From contig DASYVJ010000102.1 of the NCBI GenBank assembly GCA_035937155.1, positions 1 to 38,998 on the forward strand: a stretch of 38,998 bases of DNA, written 5' to 3'. The DNA comes from Palsa-870 sp035937155 (lineage in GTDB: Bacteria > Chloroflexota > Dormibacteria > Dormibacterales > Dormibacteraceae). The position numbers and the translations under genes were made by a program. Below the pieces are notes generated by a model that saw only the letters and a program-made list of their open reading frames with translations, searched no databases and was not told where the DNA came from. Positions 14,654-22,950 of this stretch are shown in pieces. Position 1 is the first letter of the stretch, and each line of letters begins with the position of its first letter.

Positions 14654-17098
14654 TCAGGGGACGAGGTTGATCAGCCGGTCCTGCACGTAGATGACCTTCG
14701 AAGGCGGGCGCCCATTCAACGCGGAACGGACCTTGTCGCTCCGCATCGCTACCTCCAGCGCCACCGCCTCGGGCGTGCCGGCCGGCACCGTCGCGCGGTC
14801 TCGCACCTTGCCCGCAACCTGGATCACCAGGGTCACCTCCGGTTCCGCGGCCGCGGCGAGATCGAATTGAGGCCATGCCGCGTCCGCCGCCAGACCCTCG
14901 CCGCCGATCCGCTCCCACAGCTCCTCGCCGATGTGCGGCGCCATCGGGTTGAGCAAGAGGACCAGGGACCGTAGAGCGACATCCCACCCCGAATCCCGAG
15001 GGCCTCCCCCGACTAGGTAAGCCTGCAGGGCGTTCCCCAGCTCCATCAAGGCGGCGACGGCGGTATTGAAGTGGAACCCCTCGTAGTCCTCGGTCACCTT
15101 TTTGATCGCCTGGTGCACTCGGCGCCGCAGCACTGCACCCGAGGCCTCCGACCCCGTGACCTGGAACGACTCCGGCGAATCGACGAGGCGCCAGATGTGC
15201 TGCAGGTAGCGCACCGGCCCGGCGATCGCAGAGTCCGACCATTCGACGTCCTCGTCGGGTGGTCCGATGAACATCTCGTAAACGCGCGCGGCATCGGCGC
15301 CATCGCGCGCCACGAGGTCGTCGGGCGCCACGCCGTTGCCCTTCGACTTGGCCATAACCAGCCCTCCGCGCCGGATCATGCCCTGGGTGAAGAGCCGCGC
15401 GAACGGCTCGGTCGCCTCGACCCGACCCGCGTCGTGCAGGACCTTTTGAAAGAAGCGCGAGTAGAGCAGGTGCAGAATCGCGTGCTCGATTCCGCCCGTG
15501 TACTGGTCGACCGCCATCCAGTGATTCGCCAGCTCCGGATCGAATGGTTGCGTGTTGTCGTGGGCGGACGTGTAGCGCAGGAAGTACCACGACGAATCGA
15601 TAAAAGTGTCCATCGTGTCCGTTTCGCGGCGCGCGTCGCGGCCGCATTTCGGGCACTTCGTACGCCAGAAATCGGGATTGTCGCCCAGCGGCTTGTACTC
15701 ACGCGGGAGCAGGACCGGAAGCTCGGACTGTGGCACGGCGACAATCCCGTCGACCTCGCAATGCACAACCGGGATCGGGCAGCCCCAGTAGCGCTGGCGC
15801 GAGATGAGCCAGTCGCGCAAGCGGTATTTGACCGACCGCTTGCCGATCCCCTTCTCCTCGATGAAGTCGGCAATGCGATCGAAGCCCGCCTTGCTGTCTA
15901 GTCCGTTGAACTCCCCGCTGTTGACCATCACACCGGGTCCCGTGTACGCCCTCTCCAGTTCCCGCTGCGGTCCGCCGGTAGGCGCGATCACCTCGCGGAT
16001 CGGCAGGGCGAACTGGCGCGCGAAATCGAAGTCGCGCTGGTCGTGGCCCGGGACGGCCATGATCGCGCCGGTGCCGTAGGTGACGAGCACGTAATCGCCC
16101 ACCCAGATGGGCACCTTCTCGCCGTTGAGCGGGTTGATCGCATGGGCGCCAGTGAACGCGCCGAGCCGCGGAACCTCGCTCGACATGCGGTCGATCTCAC
16201 GCTCCTTCCGTGCGTTCTCGACGACGTTCCTCACCTCGGCGCGTCGTGATTCCACGGTCAGCGTCTCTACCAGCGGGTGCTCCGGCGCCAGCACCATGAA
16301 CGTCACGCCGAACAACGTGTCGGGGCGCGTCGTGTAGATGCGCATCGACTCGCCGGGATGACCGTCGATCAGAAACTCGACCTCCACGCCGTAGCTGCGG
16401 CCGATCCAGTTCGCCTGCATCACACGCACCTTCTCCGGCCAGTGGTCCAGCAGCGAAAGGTCGTCGAGCAGCCGGTCGGCGTACTCGGTGATCTTCAGGA
16501 ACCACTGCTCGAGGTCGCGCTTCTCGACCTCCACGTCGGGGTGCCTCCAGCACCGGCCGTTGATGACCTGCTCGTTGGCCAGCACCGTCTTATCGACAGG
16601 GCACCAGTTGACCGGCGACATCATCCGGTGCGCCAGGCCGCGCTCGAAGAACAGCAGGAACAGCTCCTGGGTCCAGCGGTAGTAAGACGGATCGCAGGTC
16701 GTGACCTCGCGATCCCAGTCGTAAAGGACGCCCATGATGCCCAGCTGGCGTTTGGCGATCCCGATGTTTCCGCGGGTCCAAACCTCCGGATGCACGCCAC
16801 CACCACGCTTGATGGCATCGTTCTCGGCCGGCAGTCCGAAGGCGTCCCAGCCCATCGGGTTGAGGACCTCGAAGCCCTGCATCCGCTTGAAGCGCGAAAG
16901 CAGATCGCCGATCACGTAGTTGCGCATGTGGCCCATGTGCAGAGGCCCGGACGGGTACGGAAACATCACGAGGTTGTAGAACTTCGGCTTGGGCGAGGCG
17001 TCGTCGGCCTTCATCACGCCGCGGTCGGCCCACACCTTCTGCCATTTGGGCTCGATTTCCTGTGGGACGTACGCGCTACGCCGTGGCTTTGTCTCCAT
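14654..17098 (-). CDS. leuS: Leucyl-tRNA synthetase
   Basis: Class Ia aminoacyl-tRNA synthetase charging tRNA-Leu. Visible: the HIGH-type motif in YPSGPLHMGHMRNY (about 48-61), the CP1 editing domain with YTTRPDTLFGVTF and GAIMAVPGHDQRDFDFA (the editing Asp region), a single CPKC knuckle before DTFIDSSWYFLRY, and the KMSKS-type loop VMAKSKGNGVAPDDLV. The C-terminal anticodon-binding domain ends with SKVIYVQDRLINLVP. The 814-residue length is normal. ATG start at 17096-17098. The upstream EamA gene overlaps its first 23 bases, so leuS is probably read from a transcript starting before that transporter. No T-box-like leader is seen. Confidence 0.97.
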   Translation of the reverse strand: METKPRRSAYVPQEIEPKWQKVWADRGVMKADDASPKPKFYNLVMFPYPSGPLHMGHMRNYVIGDLLSRFKRMQGFEVLNPMGWDAFGLPAENDAIKRGGGVHPEVWTRGNIGIAKRQLGIMGVLYDWDREVTTCDPSYYRWTQELFLLFFERGLAHRMMSPVNWCPVDKTVLANEQVINGRCWRHPDVEVEKRDLEQWFLKITEYADRLLDDLSLLDHWPEKVRVMQANWIGRSYGVEVEFLIDGHPGESMRIYTTRPDTLFGVTFMVLAPEHPLVETLTVESRRAEVRNVVENARKEREIDRMSSEVPRLGAFTGAHAINPLNGEKVPIWVGDYVLVTYGTGAIMAVPGHDQRDFDFARQFALPIREVIAPTGGPQRELERAYTGPGVMVNSGEFNGLDSKAGFDRIADFIEEKGIGKRSVKYRLRDWLISRQRYWGCPIPVVHCEVDGIVAVPQSELPVLLPREYKPLGDNPDFWRTKCPKCGRDARRETDTMDTFIDSSWYFLRYTSAHDNTQPFDPELANHWMAVDQYTGGIEHAILHLLYSRFFQKVLHDAGRVEATEPFARLFTQGMIRRGGLVMAKSKGNGVAPDDLVARDGADAARVYEMFIGPPDEDVEWSDSAIAGPVRYLQHIWRLVDSPESFQVTGSEASGAVLRRRVHQAIKKVTEDYEGFHFNTAVAALMELGNALQAYLVGGGPRDSGWDVALRSLVLLLNPMAPHIGEELWERIGGEGLAADAAWPQFDLAAAAEPEVTLVIQVAGKVRDRATVPAGTPEAVALEVAMRSDKVRSALNGRPPSKVIYVQDRLINLVP

Positions 17099-17924
17099 GA
17101 GGCTTGAATTTTAGATGGGCGACTTCATGGCCCACGATCGCGGCCAGCACCAGGGCAGCCCCGGCGGCCTGAAGCGGGCCGAACCGCTGCCCCGCCAGCA
17201 CGACCGCAGCCACCAGCGCCCACGCGGGTTCGGTCGTCAGGATCAGTGCGGTCCGGCTCGCACTCAGGTGCTGCTGCGCCCAGGTCTGAATGTAGAAAGC
17301 CAGCGCCGACGCGAAGATTCCGGTGACGACGATCGCCAGCCAGACGTTCTGGCTTGGAGCTTGCAGCGACCACGATCCTCCCGCGCTGAAGATCACTGCG
17401 CTGGAACCCATCTGGAGCATGGCCAGGGGCGCCGAGCGCAATCCTGGCGACCAACGGCTCAACAGGACGATGTGGAGCGCAAAGAGAAATGCGCAAACAA
17501 CCGTGAGCGCGTCACCCAGCCCAAATCCAGAAGGTCCACCTACCAGCATCACCGTGCCCGCGAGAGCGGCGCCCACGGCCACCAGGGTCCACCAACGCAA
17601 CCGCACACCGAAGATGCGATCGATCAGTGGCGTGAAGACGACGAAGAGGCCAGTGATCAGGCCCGAGTTACCCGGGCTCGTGATGGTCAGCCCGACCGTT
17701 TGCGTCAGGTAGCCGGCCGCGAGCACGGCGCCCGCGATCACGCCAACCCGCACCTCGCGTCGCGTGGGAAGTCGCCGGACCAACACGACCATGACAAGAA
17801 ACGCGAGGATGAAACGGAGCTGGAGAAAAGGCAGCGTCGGGTAGTGTGTGAGCGCGTCCTTGACGAGGACGAAGGTCCAGCCCCAGACGGCCGTGACCAT
17901 GAGCAAGAAAAGGACGTAGATCAA
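17076..17924 (-). CDS. EamA/DMT-family transporter (ten transmembrane segments)
   Basis: A 282-residue membrane protein made of two EamA repeats. The first repeat starts LLMVTAVWGWTFVLVKDA and the second begins around residue 150 (GLGDALTVVCAFLFALHIVL). About ten hydrophobic segments are visible. AVWGWTFV matches the W-G-x-x-F-V signature of the drug/metabolite transporter superfamily, and LTTEPAWALVAAVVLAGQ is the typical penultimate motif. The substrate is unknown. The longest reading uses a TTG at 17922-17924 that shares one base with the ATG of the divergent HIT gene; an ATG at 17898-17900 (starting MVTAVWGWTF) is an equally plausible start. The stop lies 23 bases inside leuS. Confidence 0.85.
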   Translation of the reverse strand: MIYVLFLLMVTAVWGWTFVLVKDALTHYPTLPFLQLRFILAFLVMVVLVRRLPTRREVRVGVIAGAVLAAGYLTQTVGLTITSPGNSGLITGLFVVFTPLIDRIFGVRLRWWTLVAVGAALAGTVMLVGGPSGFGLGDALTVVCAFLFALHIVLLSRWSPGLRSAPLAMLQMGSSAVIFSAGGSWSLQAPSQNVWLAIVVTGIFASALAFYIQTWAQQHLSASRTALILTTEPAWALVAAVVLAGQRFGPLQAAGAALVLAAIVGHEVAHLKFKPHGDKATA

Positions 17925-18409
17925 TGAAGCGACTGTGGGCGCCGTGGCGTATGGAGTACATCGCGGGAGAGCAGCCGCCCGGCTGCCTGTTCTGCCGCGT
18001 GATCGAGCATCCGGACGACAAGGACGCCGACCTCGTCGTATGGCGGCCCGAAGACGCGATCGTGATCATGAACAAGTTTCCGTATAACCCGGGCCATACG
18101 ATCGTCGCCCCGAAGGCTCACGTCGCCGGCCTCGAGAACCTCGACGACGACCAGACCACGCACCTCATGCGCGCGGTCCGCCGAACCATCACGGTGCTGC
18201 GAAGCACCCTTACTCCGGACGGGTTCAACGTCGGGGCGAACATCGGTCGCGCCGCAGGCGCGGGCATTCCGGATCACGTGCACCTGCACGTCGTGCCGCG
18301 CTGGGACGGTGACACCAACTTCATGGCCGTCATCGACGACGTGAAAGTCGTGCCCGAGGCGTTAGCGAAGACCGCTGCGAAGCTGCGAGAGGCGTTCTCA
18401 AAAAGCTGA
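17924..18409 (+). CDS. HIT-family nucleotide phosphorylase/hydrolase (Ap4A phosphorylase-like)
   Basis: A 161-residue histidine-triad protein. The catalytic triad is in DHVHLHVVPRWDGDTNF (H118, H120, H122). The N-terminus MKRLWAPWRMEYI and a CLFC pair (C21, C24) are typical of the actinobacterial/Chloroflexi HIT branch that includes the mycobacterial Ap4A phosphorylase. The R-W-D-G-D-T-N-F-M tail after the triad is also characteristic of that branch. It is likely a cytosolic enzyme cleaving Ap4A or related dinucleotides, but the substrate is inferred. AAGAAAAGGA upstream of the ATG is a plausible ribosome-binding site inside the divergent EamA gene. The last 80 bases overlap the 3' end of the amidohydrolase gene. 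Confidence 0.9.
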   Translation: MKRLWAPWRMEYIAGEQPPGCLFCRVIEHPDDKDADLVVWRPEDAIVIMNKFPYNPGHTIVAPKAHVAGLENLDDDQTTHLMRAVRRTITVLRSTLTPDGFNVGANIGRAAGAGIPDHVHLHVVPRWDGDTNFMAVIDDVKVVPEALAKTAAKLREAFSKS

Positions 18410-19862
18410 CCTCACCGCCGACGATGGTCGCGACGACACCGTCATCGTCGATCACGGTCATGTCGCACAGCTTTCCCGCGCGCAGCGTGCCAAGGTCTCT
18501 TTCCATCCCGACGGCATAGGCGGCGCCGCTCGTGTAAGCGCGACGCGCCACCGCCCGCGATATCGCAAGCTCGGGGTGCCACCCCGCCTTTCGCCGCCAC
18601 TGCGTCGCTGCCTCGATCCCGGCCACCGGGTCCGCCGTCTCCACCGGCGCGTCCGAACCGAAGGCAAGCCGCGCCCCCGCTCGCTCGAGCGCCCCCCACG
18701 CGTACGACTGGGCGGTGACGTTCGGCCAGTATTTATCGGCCAGCTCGCGGTCGGCGACCGCGTGGATTGGCTGCATCGAGGCGATCACGCCCATCCGCGC
18801 AAACCGCTTCATGTCCTTGGGGTGCACGCATTGCGCGTGCTCGATTCGCGGGCGCCAGTAGCGCCACGCTTCCCCATGCGGAGCCAGCGCGTCGAGCGCA
18901 CGGCGCACCGCGCCGTCACCGATGGCGTGAAGGCATACGTTCAGTCCGGTGCGCGCGCATCTTTCGACCAGATCGACGAGATCCGGCTGGTTCAGGCGTG
19001 GCGTGCCGGATCCGTCGAGCATCTCCGCCGTGCGGCTGCCCAGCGACCCGTCCAGGAACGCCTTCACGCCCCAGATGCGGATCCACTCGTCGCCCCAACC
19101 GGAGCGCACGCCCATCCGTTCTGCATGAGGCAGGTCGTTGATTGGGAGGTTGTAGGTGATCCGAACCGGCAGCCGACCTCGTGCGCGCAGCCTTTGCCAC
19201 GCGCCGAATCCTCGCGCCGAGTCCATCGCATGGACCGCCGTCAAACCCAGCCCGGCAAGCTCGCCGAGGGCGCGCGCCATCGCGTCATCGAGCTGGGCGT
19301 CGGCGGGCGGCGGTAGAAGGTCGGACACCAGCTGCATCGCGGTTTCGCGCAGGATGCCTGCTGGCTCACGGCGCTTGTCGCGATCGATCTTGCCGCCGGG
19401 CGGATCCTCGGTGAGGCGATCGATCCCGGCCCGCTGCAGCGCGGCGCTGGAGACCCACGCCGAGTGGCCGTCTTTGCGCCGCAGGAAGGCCGGACGGCCG
19501 CCCACGGCCTGATCGAGCTGCTTGCGCGTCGGAAACGAGGGGTCGGGCCACGCGTCGTTGTACCAGCCGGCCCCCACCACCCACGCGTCCTCGGCCAGCC
19601 GCGCGGACCACGAACGGATCAGCTCCAGCGCCTCGTCCAGGCTTTTGGTCCCGGTCAGGTCCAGGTTGAGGTGTCGATCGGCCAGACCTTCCAGGTGGAT
19701 GTGAGCATCGATCAGGCCGGGCCACGCCCGGCCACGCAGCTTGACCACCTGTGCGCCGCGACCCGCCGCCGCACGCGCCCCCTCGCCGACCGCCAGGATC
19801 CTGCCGTCAACGCCCCCCGCAACCTCCGGCTCACAACCCACGAAGAGCGTAGGTGCGATCAC
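18330..19862 (-). CDS. YtcJ-like metal-dependent amidohydrolase (Amidohydro_3 family)
   Basis: A 510-residue TIM-barrel amidohydrolase. Metal-site signatures in order: GLIDAHIHLEGL (His-x-His, about 49-60), VKAFLDGSLGSRTA (carboxylated-Lys position), LHAIGDGAVRRALDA, PRIEHAQCVHP and LAFGSDAPVE (terminal Asp). The composite beta-sandwich ends with GTLRAGKLCDMTVIDDDG and TIVGGEVSFL. Members hydrolyse varied amides or cyclic amides; the substrate is unknown. Its GTG start (19860-19862) overlaps the stop of the upstream acyl-CoA dehydrogenase as GTGA, so the two are made together. Residues after GGEVSFL (about 22, Ser/Arg/Leu-rich) lie beyond the usual family end and are encoded opposite the HIT gene. 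Confidence 0.9.
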   Translation of the reverse strand: MIAPTLFVGCEPEVAGGVDGRILAVGEGARAAAGRGAQVVKLRGRAWPGLIDAHIHLEGLADRHLNLDLTGTKSLDEALELIRSWSARLAEDAWVVGAGWYNDAWPDPSFPTRKQLDQAVGGRPAFLRRKDGHSAWVSSAALQRAGIDRLTEDPPGGKIDRDKRREPAGILRETAMQLVSDLLPPPADAQLDDAMARALGELAGLGLTAVHAMDSARGFGAWQRLRARGRLPVRITYNLPINDLPHAERMGVRSGWGDEWIRIWGVKAFLDGSLGSRTAEMLDGSGTPRLNQPDLVDLVERCARTGLNVCLHAIGDGAVRRALDALAPHGEAWRYWRPRIEHAQCVHPKDMKRFARMGVIASMQPIHAVADRELADKYWPNVTAQSYAWGALERAGARLAFGSDAPVETADPVAGIEAATQWRRKAGWHPELAISRAVARRAYTSGAAYAVGMERDLGTLRAGKLCDMTVIDDDGVVATIVGGEVSFLRTPLAASQRSSLTPRARLSRRR

Positions 19863-20992
19863 AGGCCGTAAGTCTTGGCGATGATCTCCTTCATGATCTC
19901 GTCCGTCCCGGCGCCGATCCGCGCCAGGCGGGCGTCGCGCCAGGCGCGCTCGACCGGAAACTCGCGCATGTAGCCATGGCCGCCGAGGATCTGGATCGCC
20001 TCGTCGGCCACCTCACAAGCGACCTGGGTCGCAAGCAGCTTGGCCTGCGACACCTCGCGCACCGGATACTCGCCGTCGTCCCACTGCTTCGCCGTCTGGT
20101 ACACGAATGCTTGGACCCCAGCGATCTTCGTGCCCATGTCGACGAGCTTGTGCTTGATCACCTGGAACTGTGAGATCGGCTGGCCGAACGCCTGCCGGTT
20201 GCGCGCGTACTCCATGGTGTACTCGAACACGCGAGCCGCGCCGGCGATCGCCCCCGCGGCAGTGATCATGCGCTCGCCCTGAAGCTCCCACATCAGGTTC
20301 TTGAATCCTTCCCCTTCGGCGCCGATGAGGTTGGCGGCTGGCACGCGGCAGTCTTCGAACAGCAGCTCGGCGGTGTCCGACGAATGCATGCCGAGCTTCT
20401 CGAGCGTGCGTGTGACCTGGAAACCCGGCGTGCCCTTCTCGATGACCAGCAGGTTGAAGCCGCTGTGGCCCCGCTCGCGGTCGGCCTTCGCCACCACCAG
20501 GGCCCAGTGGCAGCGCGCACCGTTGGTGATGAAGATCTTGCGGCCGTTGACGACGAAGTGATCCCCATCCCGGCGCGCCACGGTGGTGATCCCGGCCACG
20601 TCCGACCCTGCGTCAGGTTCGGTGATCGCGATCGCGGCGATCTGCTCGCCGCGGATAGCCGGCGCAAGCCACTTGTGCTTCTGCTCCTCGGTCCCGAACT
20701 TGAAGACCGGCGGAGTCGCCATCTCCGTCTGGACCGCGACCGCCATGCCCAGCCCGCCGGAGGCGACCTTGGCCATCTCCTCGGACAGGACCACGGCCGA
20801 GAAGTAGTCACCACCCTGCCCGCCGTACTCCGGCGGGTAGCGCAGGCCGAGGAAACCCAGCTCGCCGAACCGCTTGAAGATGGAGTCCGGGAAGGTCTTC
20901 TCCTCCCACTCCTCCAGGTGCGGCTGGACCTCTTTCTCGAGGAACTTCCGGATGTGCAGTCGAAGTTCTTCGTGGGCGTCGCTGAAGTACAT
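19859..20992 (-). CDS. Acyl-CoA dehydrogenase (isovaleryl-/long-chain-type catalytic base)
   Basis: A 377-residue flavoenzyme oxidising acyl-CoA to enoyl-CoA. It carries ITEPDAGSDVAG (FAD/substrate binding, 123-134), ARNRQAFGQPIS, and the C-terminal QILGGHGYMREFPVERAWRD. Where medium/short-chain enzymes have the catalytic Glu (Y-E-G-T), this one has I-G-A-G-T. Instead a Glu sits in LQGERMITAAG (E240), the helix-G position used by isovaleryl-CoA and long-chain acyl-CoA dehydrogenases, so a branched or long-chain substrate is likely. ATG start at 20990-20992 (MYFSDAHEEL) gives a normal N-terminus. It is translationally coupled to the amidohydrolase downstream. Pathway is inferred, perhaps leucine or branched-acid breakdown. 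Confidence 0.92.
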   Translation of the reverse strand: MYFSDAHEELRLHIRKFLEKEVQPHLEEWEEKTFPDSIFKRFGELGFLGLRYPPEYGGQGGDYFSAVVLSEEMAKVASGGLGMAVAVQTEMATPPVFKFGTEEQKHKWLAPAIRGEQIAAIAITEPDAGSDVAGITTVARRDGDHFVVNGRKIFITNGARCHWALVVAKADRERGHSGFNLLVIEKGTPGFQVTRTLEKLGMHSSDTAELLFEDCRVPAANLIGAEGEGFKNLMWELQGERMITAAGAIAGAARVFEYTMEYARNRQAFGQPISQFQVIKHKLVDMGTKIAGVQAFVYQTAKQWDDGEYPVREVSQAKLLATQVACEVADEAIQILGGHGYMREFPVERAWRDARLARIGAGTDEIMKEIIAKTYGL

Positions 20993-21034
20993 CGGCGTGA
21001 GTTTAGGCTCGAACGGCGGTCCGGCAGCTTACGG

Positions 21035-21040
21035 TATGAT
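21035..21040 (+). promoter_or_regulatory. Possible -10 box for the bS22-lemA transcript
   Basis: TATGAT in the 111-base gap between the divergent acyl-CoA dehydrogenase and bS22 genes. The transcript would have a leader of about 57 bases. No good -35 is seen. The leader contains a short GGGG (21056-21059) / CCCC hairpin followed by an A7 run just before the bS22 ribosome-binding site. Confidence 0.35.
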
Positions 21041-21103
21041 TCCCGGGCCCTCGTTGGGGCGGGTAACCCCCTTCAAAAAAATCAATCGTGTCTGGGAGTT
21101 GGA

Positions 21104-21202
21104 TTGGGCTCGGTAATCAAGAAGCGGCGCAAAAAGATGCGCAAGCACAAGCACAAGAAGATGCTTAAGAAGACCCGCTGGGCGCGGCGCGCCCACGCGT
21201 AG
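21104..21202 (+). CDS. Ribosomal protein bS22 / AURKAIP1-COX24 domain micro-protein (32 residues)
   Basis: A 32-residue, extremely basic peptide, (M)GSVIKKRRKKMRKHKHKK followed by MLKKTRWARRAHA. G-S-V-I-K-K-R-R-K-x-M...K-K-T-R is the signature of the AURKAIP1/COX24 domain, whose mycobacterial member bS22 sits in the small ribosomal subunit near the decoding region and is related to mitochondrial mS38. The start is TTG at 21104, with GGGAG 9 bases upstream; no ATG or GTG exists in the right place. It is too short for most gene callers. lemA begins 12 bases after its stop, so both are probably on one transcript. More than a quarter of the residues are Lys. Confidence 0.85.
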   Translation: MGSVIKKRRKKMRKHKHKKMLKKTRWARRAHA

Positions 21203-21214
21203 GATGGCTCTCTG

Positions 21215-21880
21215 ATGGGCACGTGGATCGTCATCGCGATCGTCGTCCTCATCGTGCTGTGGCTGGTCTTCACCTACAACGGCCTGGTCACGGCCCGAAA
21301 CCGGACCCAGGAAGCCTGGTCTGAGATCGATGTCGAGCTGAAGCGCCGGCACGATCTCATCCCGAACCTGGTGAACACGGTCCAGGGCTATGTTGGCCAC
21401 GAGCGCGGCACGCTAGAAGCAGTCACCAATGCCCGTGCAGCCGCCGTGGCCGCAGGCGCCACAGGCGACACGGCCAAGATCGGCCAGGCCGAGAACATGC
21501 TCAGCCAGAGCCTGCGCAGCCTCTTCGCGGTCTCGGAGAACTATCCCGAGCTCAAGGCGATCACGGCTTTCACCAACCTCCAGGAAACCCTGACCGCCAC
21601 CGAGGACAAGATCGAGTTCTCGCGCCGCTTCTACAACGGCAACGTGCGCGACTACAACATCAAGCTGCAGACCCTCCCCACGTCCTTGATCGCCGGGGCC
21701 CTGGGCTTCAAGCCCTTCGGCTTCTTCCAGGCCGACGAGGGCGACCGCGCCGTGCCACAGGTCAATTTCGGCCCCAGCTCGGCCTCGGGCCCGCCGGCGC
21801 TCGGCTCATCCGGTCCGCCCGCGGCGGGACCCTCAGGACCGCCTCCCCCCGGGGAGTCCGGCCCACCGCCCTCGGCCTAA
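21215..21880 (+). CDS. lemA: LemA family protein
   Basis: A membrane-anchored protein with one N-terminal helix (WIVIAIVVLIVLWLVFTYNG, residues 4-23) and a long antiparallel helical bundle outside or inside the membrane. Conserved LemA signatures: EAWSEIDVELKRRHDLIPNL (33-52), NTVQGYVGHERGTLEAVTNA, NYPELKAITAFTNLQETL, TEDKIEFSRRFYNGNVRDYN and LGFKPFGFFQ. The biological role of LemA is not settled. After residue ~185 there is a Gly/Pro/Ser-rich tail (repeated S-G-P-P) of about 35 residues, unusual in length. ATG start at 21215. Its stop overlaps that of the convergent phospholipase-D gene by 4 bases. Confidence 0.93.
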   Translation: MGTWIVIAIVVLIVLWLVFTYNGLVTARNRTQEAWSEIDVELKRRHDLIPNLVNTVQGYVGHERGTLEAVTNARAAAVAAGATGDTAKIGQAENMLSQSLRSLFAVSENYPELKAITAFTNLQETLTATEDKIEFSRRFYNGNVRDYNIKLQTLPTSLIAGALGFKPFGFFQADEGDRAVPQVNFGPSSASGPPALGSSGPPAAGPSGPPPPGESGPPPSA

Positions 21881-22869
21881 CCACCACCCTTCACCCAGTC
21901 CGCGGCAAACCGCGCCGCGTACGCCGCCACCGCCACTGGGTCGCGCGTCTCGATATCCAGCTCGTGGTTGACGCCTAGCCCGCTCAACGTCCAGTTGGCA
22001 GAACCCAACACCAGCTCACCGTCGAACAGTCCGATCTTGGCGTGCAGCAGCACTCCCCGAGGCACCGGGTACCACCGGACCTCTACGCCGCCCGCCCGAA
22101 GCACCGCATACCCGTGCAGGTTGTAGGACTGGTTCGGATCGAGCAGCACGCGAACCATGGCGCCCCGACGATGCGCCTCCACCAGCTGAGCAATCACCTC
22201 GGGGTCGGTCAGCGTGTAAACCTCGGCAAGAACGCGTCGCATCACATGGACGAGCGCCGCCTCCAGCATCGAACGGATCTCTGATCCCGGTGCCGTCTGC
22301 GCGACCTCGGCCACTATTGCCCCCAGGGGCGACGGGTGGCCGCCGGCGAGGCTCCAATCCTGGTCAAAGATGCGGACCAGGCGATCGACGTCCAGCTTGA
22401 CTCGAGTCTCCAGCACGTAGTCGTGGTTGCGGTCGCTGTGCTTGCCCCAGTTCATCCCGCCGACGGCGGCTTCCCCGTCGACGATCAACAGCTTCACGTG
22501 GTCGATCTGATGGCGCCCGTCGTCAACGGGATAGACACGCTGGGGCACTCGGAGCGTATCGAGAATGACCGCGGACTTGCGGCTGGCTCCAACGGTCGGG
22601 TCGGTGATCACCCGCACGCTGACTCCCCGCCCTACCGCATCGCCCAGCTCGCGCAGGATGTCCGCGCGGCCGAGCTCGTACATCTCGACCAAGACGCGCT
22701 GATGAGCCGACCTGATCAGACCTCCAACGAGCTGGAAGATGCTCGCGTCCTGCCACAACTTGACTGAATAAGTCGGACCGGGACCGGCCGCCATTGCGGG
22801 CACGGGATGAGCCGGGTTCGAGCAGCCCACCAGGCACAGGGAGAGGAGCAAGCAGGCCACTCGAACCAC
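21877..22869 (-). CDS. Phospholipase D-like lipoprotein with two HKD motifs
   Basis: A 330-residue protein with a lipoprotein signal (MVRVACLLLSLCLVGC, Cys at 16), so it should be anchored outside the membrane. Two phospholipase-D active-site motifs are visible: HVKLLIVDGEAAVGGMNWG and HAKIGLFDGELVLGSANWT, each with His-x-Lys, the downstream D-G, and the G-[MS]-x-N-W. It may act on phospholipids, nucleic acids or another phosphodiester; the Nuc/cardiolipin-synthase subfamilies cannot be separated by eye. No membrane segments follow the signal, which argues against cardiolipin synthase. Convergent with lemA. 81 bases separate its start from the next gene on the same strand (the SAM hydroxide adenosyltransferase), so co-transcription is possible. 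Confidence 0.88.
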   Translation of the reverse strand: MVRVACLLLSLCLVGCSNPAHPVPAMAAGPGPTYSVKLWQDASIFQLVGGLIRSAHQRVLVEMYELGRADILRELGDAVGRGVSVRVITDPTVGASRKSAVILDTLRVPQRVYPVDDGRHQIDHVKLLIVDGEAAVGGMNWGKHSDRNHDYVLETRVKLDVDRLVRIFDQDWSLAGGHPSPLGAIVAEVAQTAPGSEIRSMLEAALVHVMRRVLAEVYTLTDPEVIAQLVEAHRRGAMVRVLLDPNQSYNLHGYAVLRAGGVEVRWYPVPRGVLLHAKIGLFDGELVLGSANWTLSGLGVNHELDIETRDPVAVAAYAARFAADWVKGGG

Positions 22870-22950
22870 AGCGACACGAAATTACAGGGGCAACAACCAA
22901 ACGAAAACCCTGGTTGTAAAGGGCCAAGAAACGAGAGAAAAAGAGAAGCG

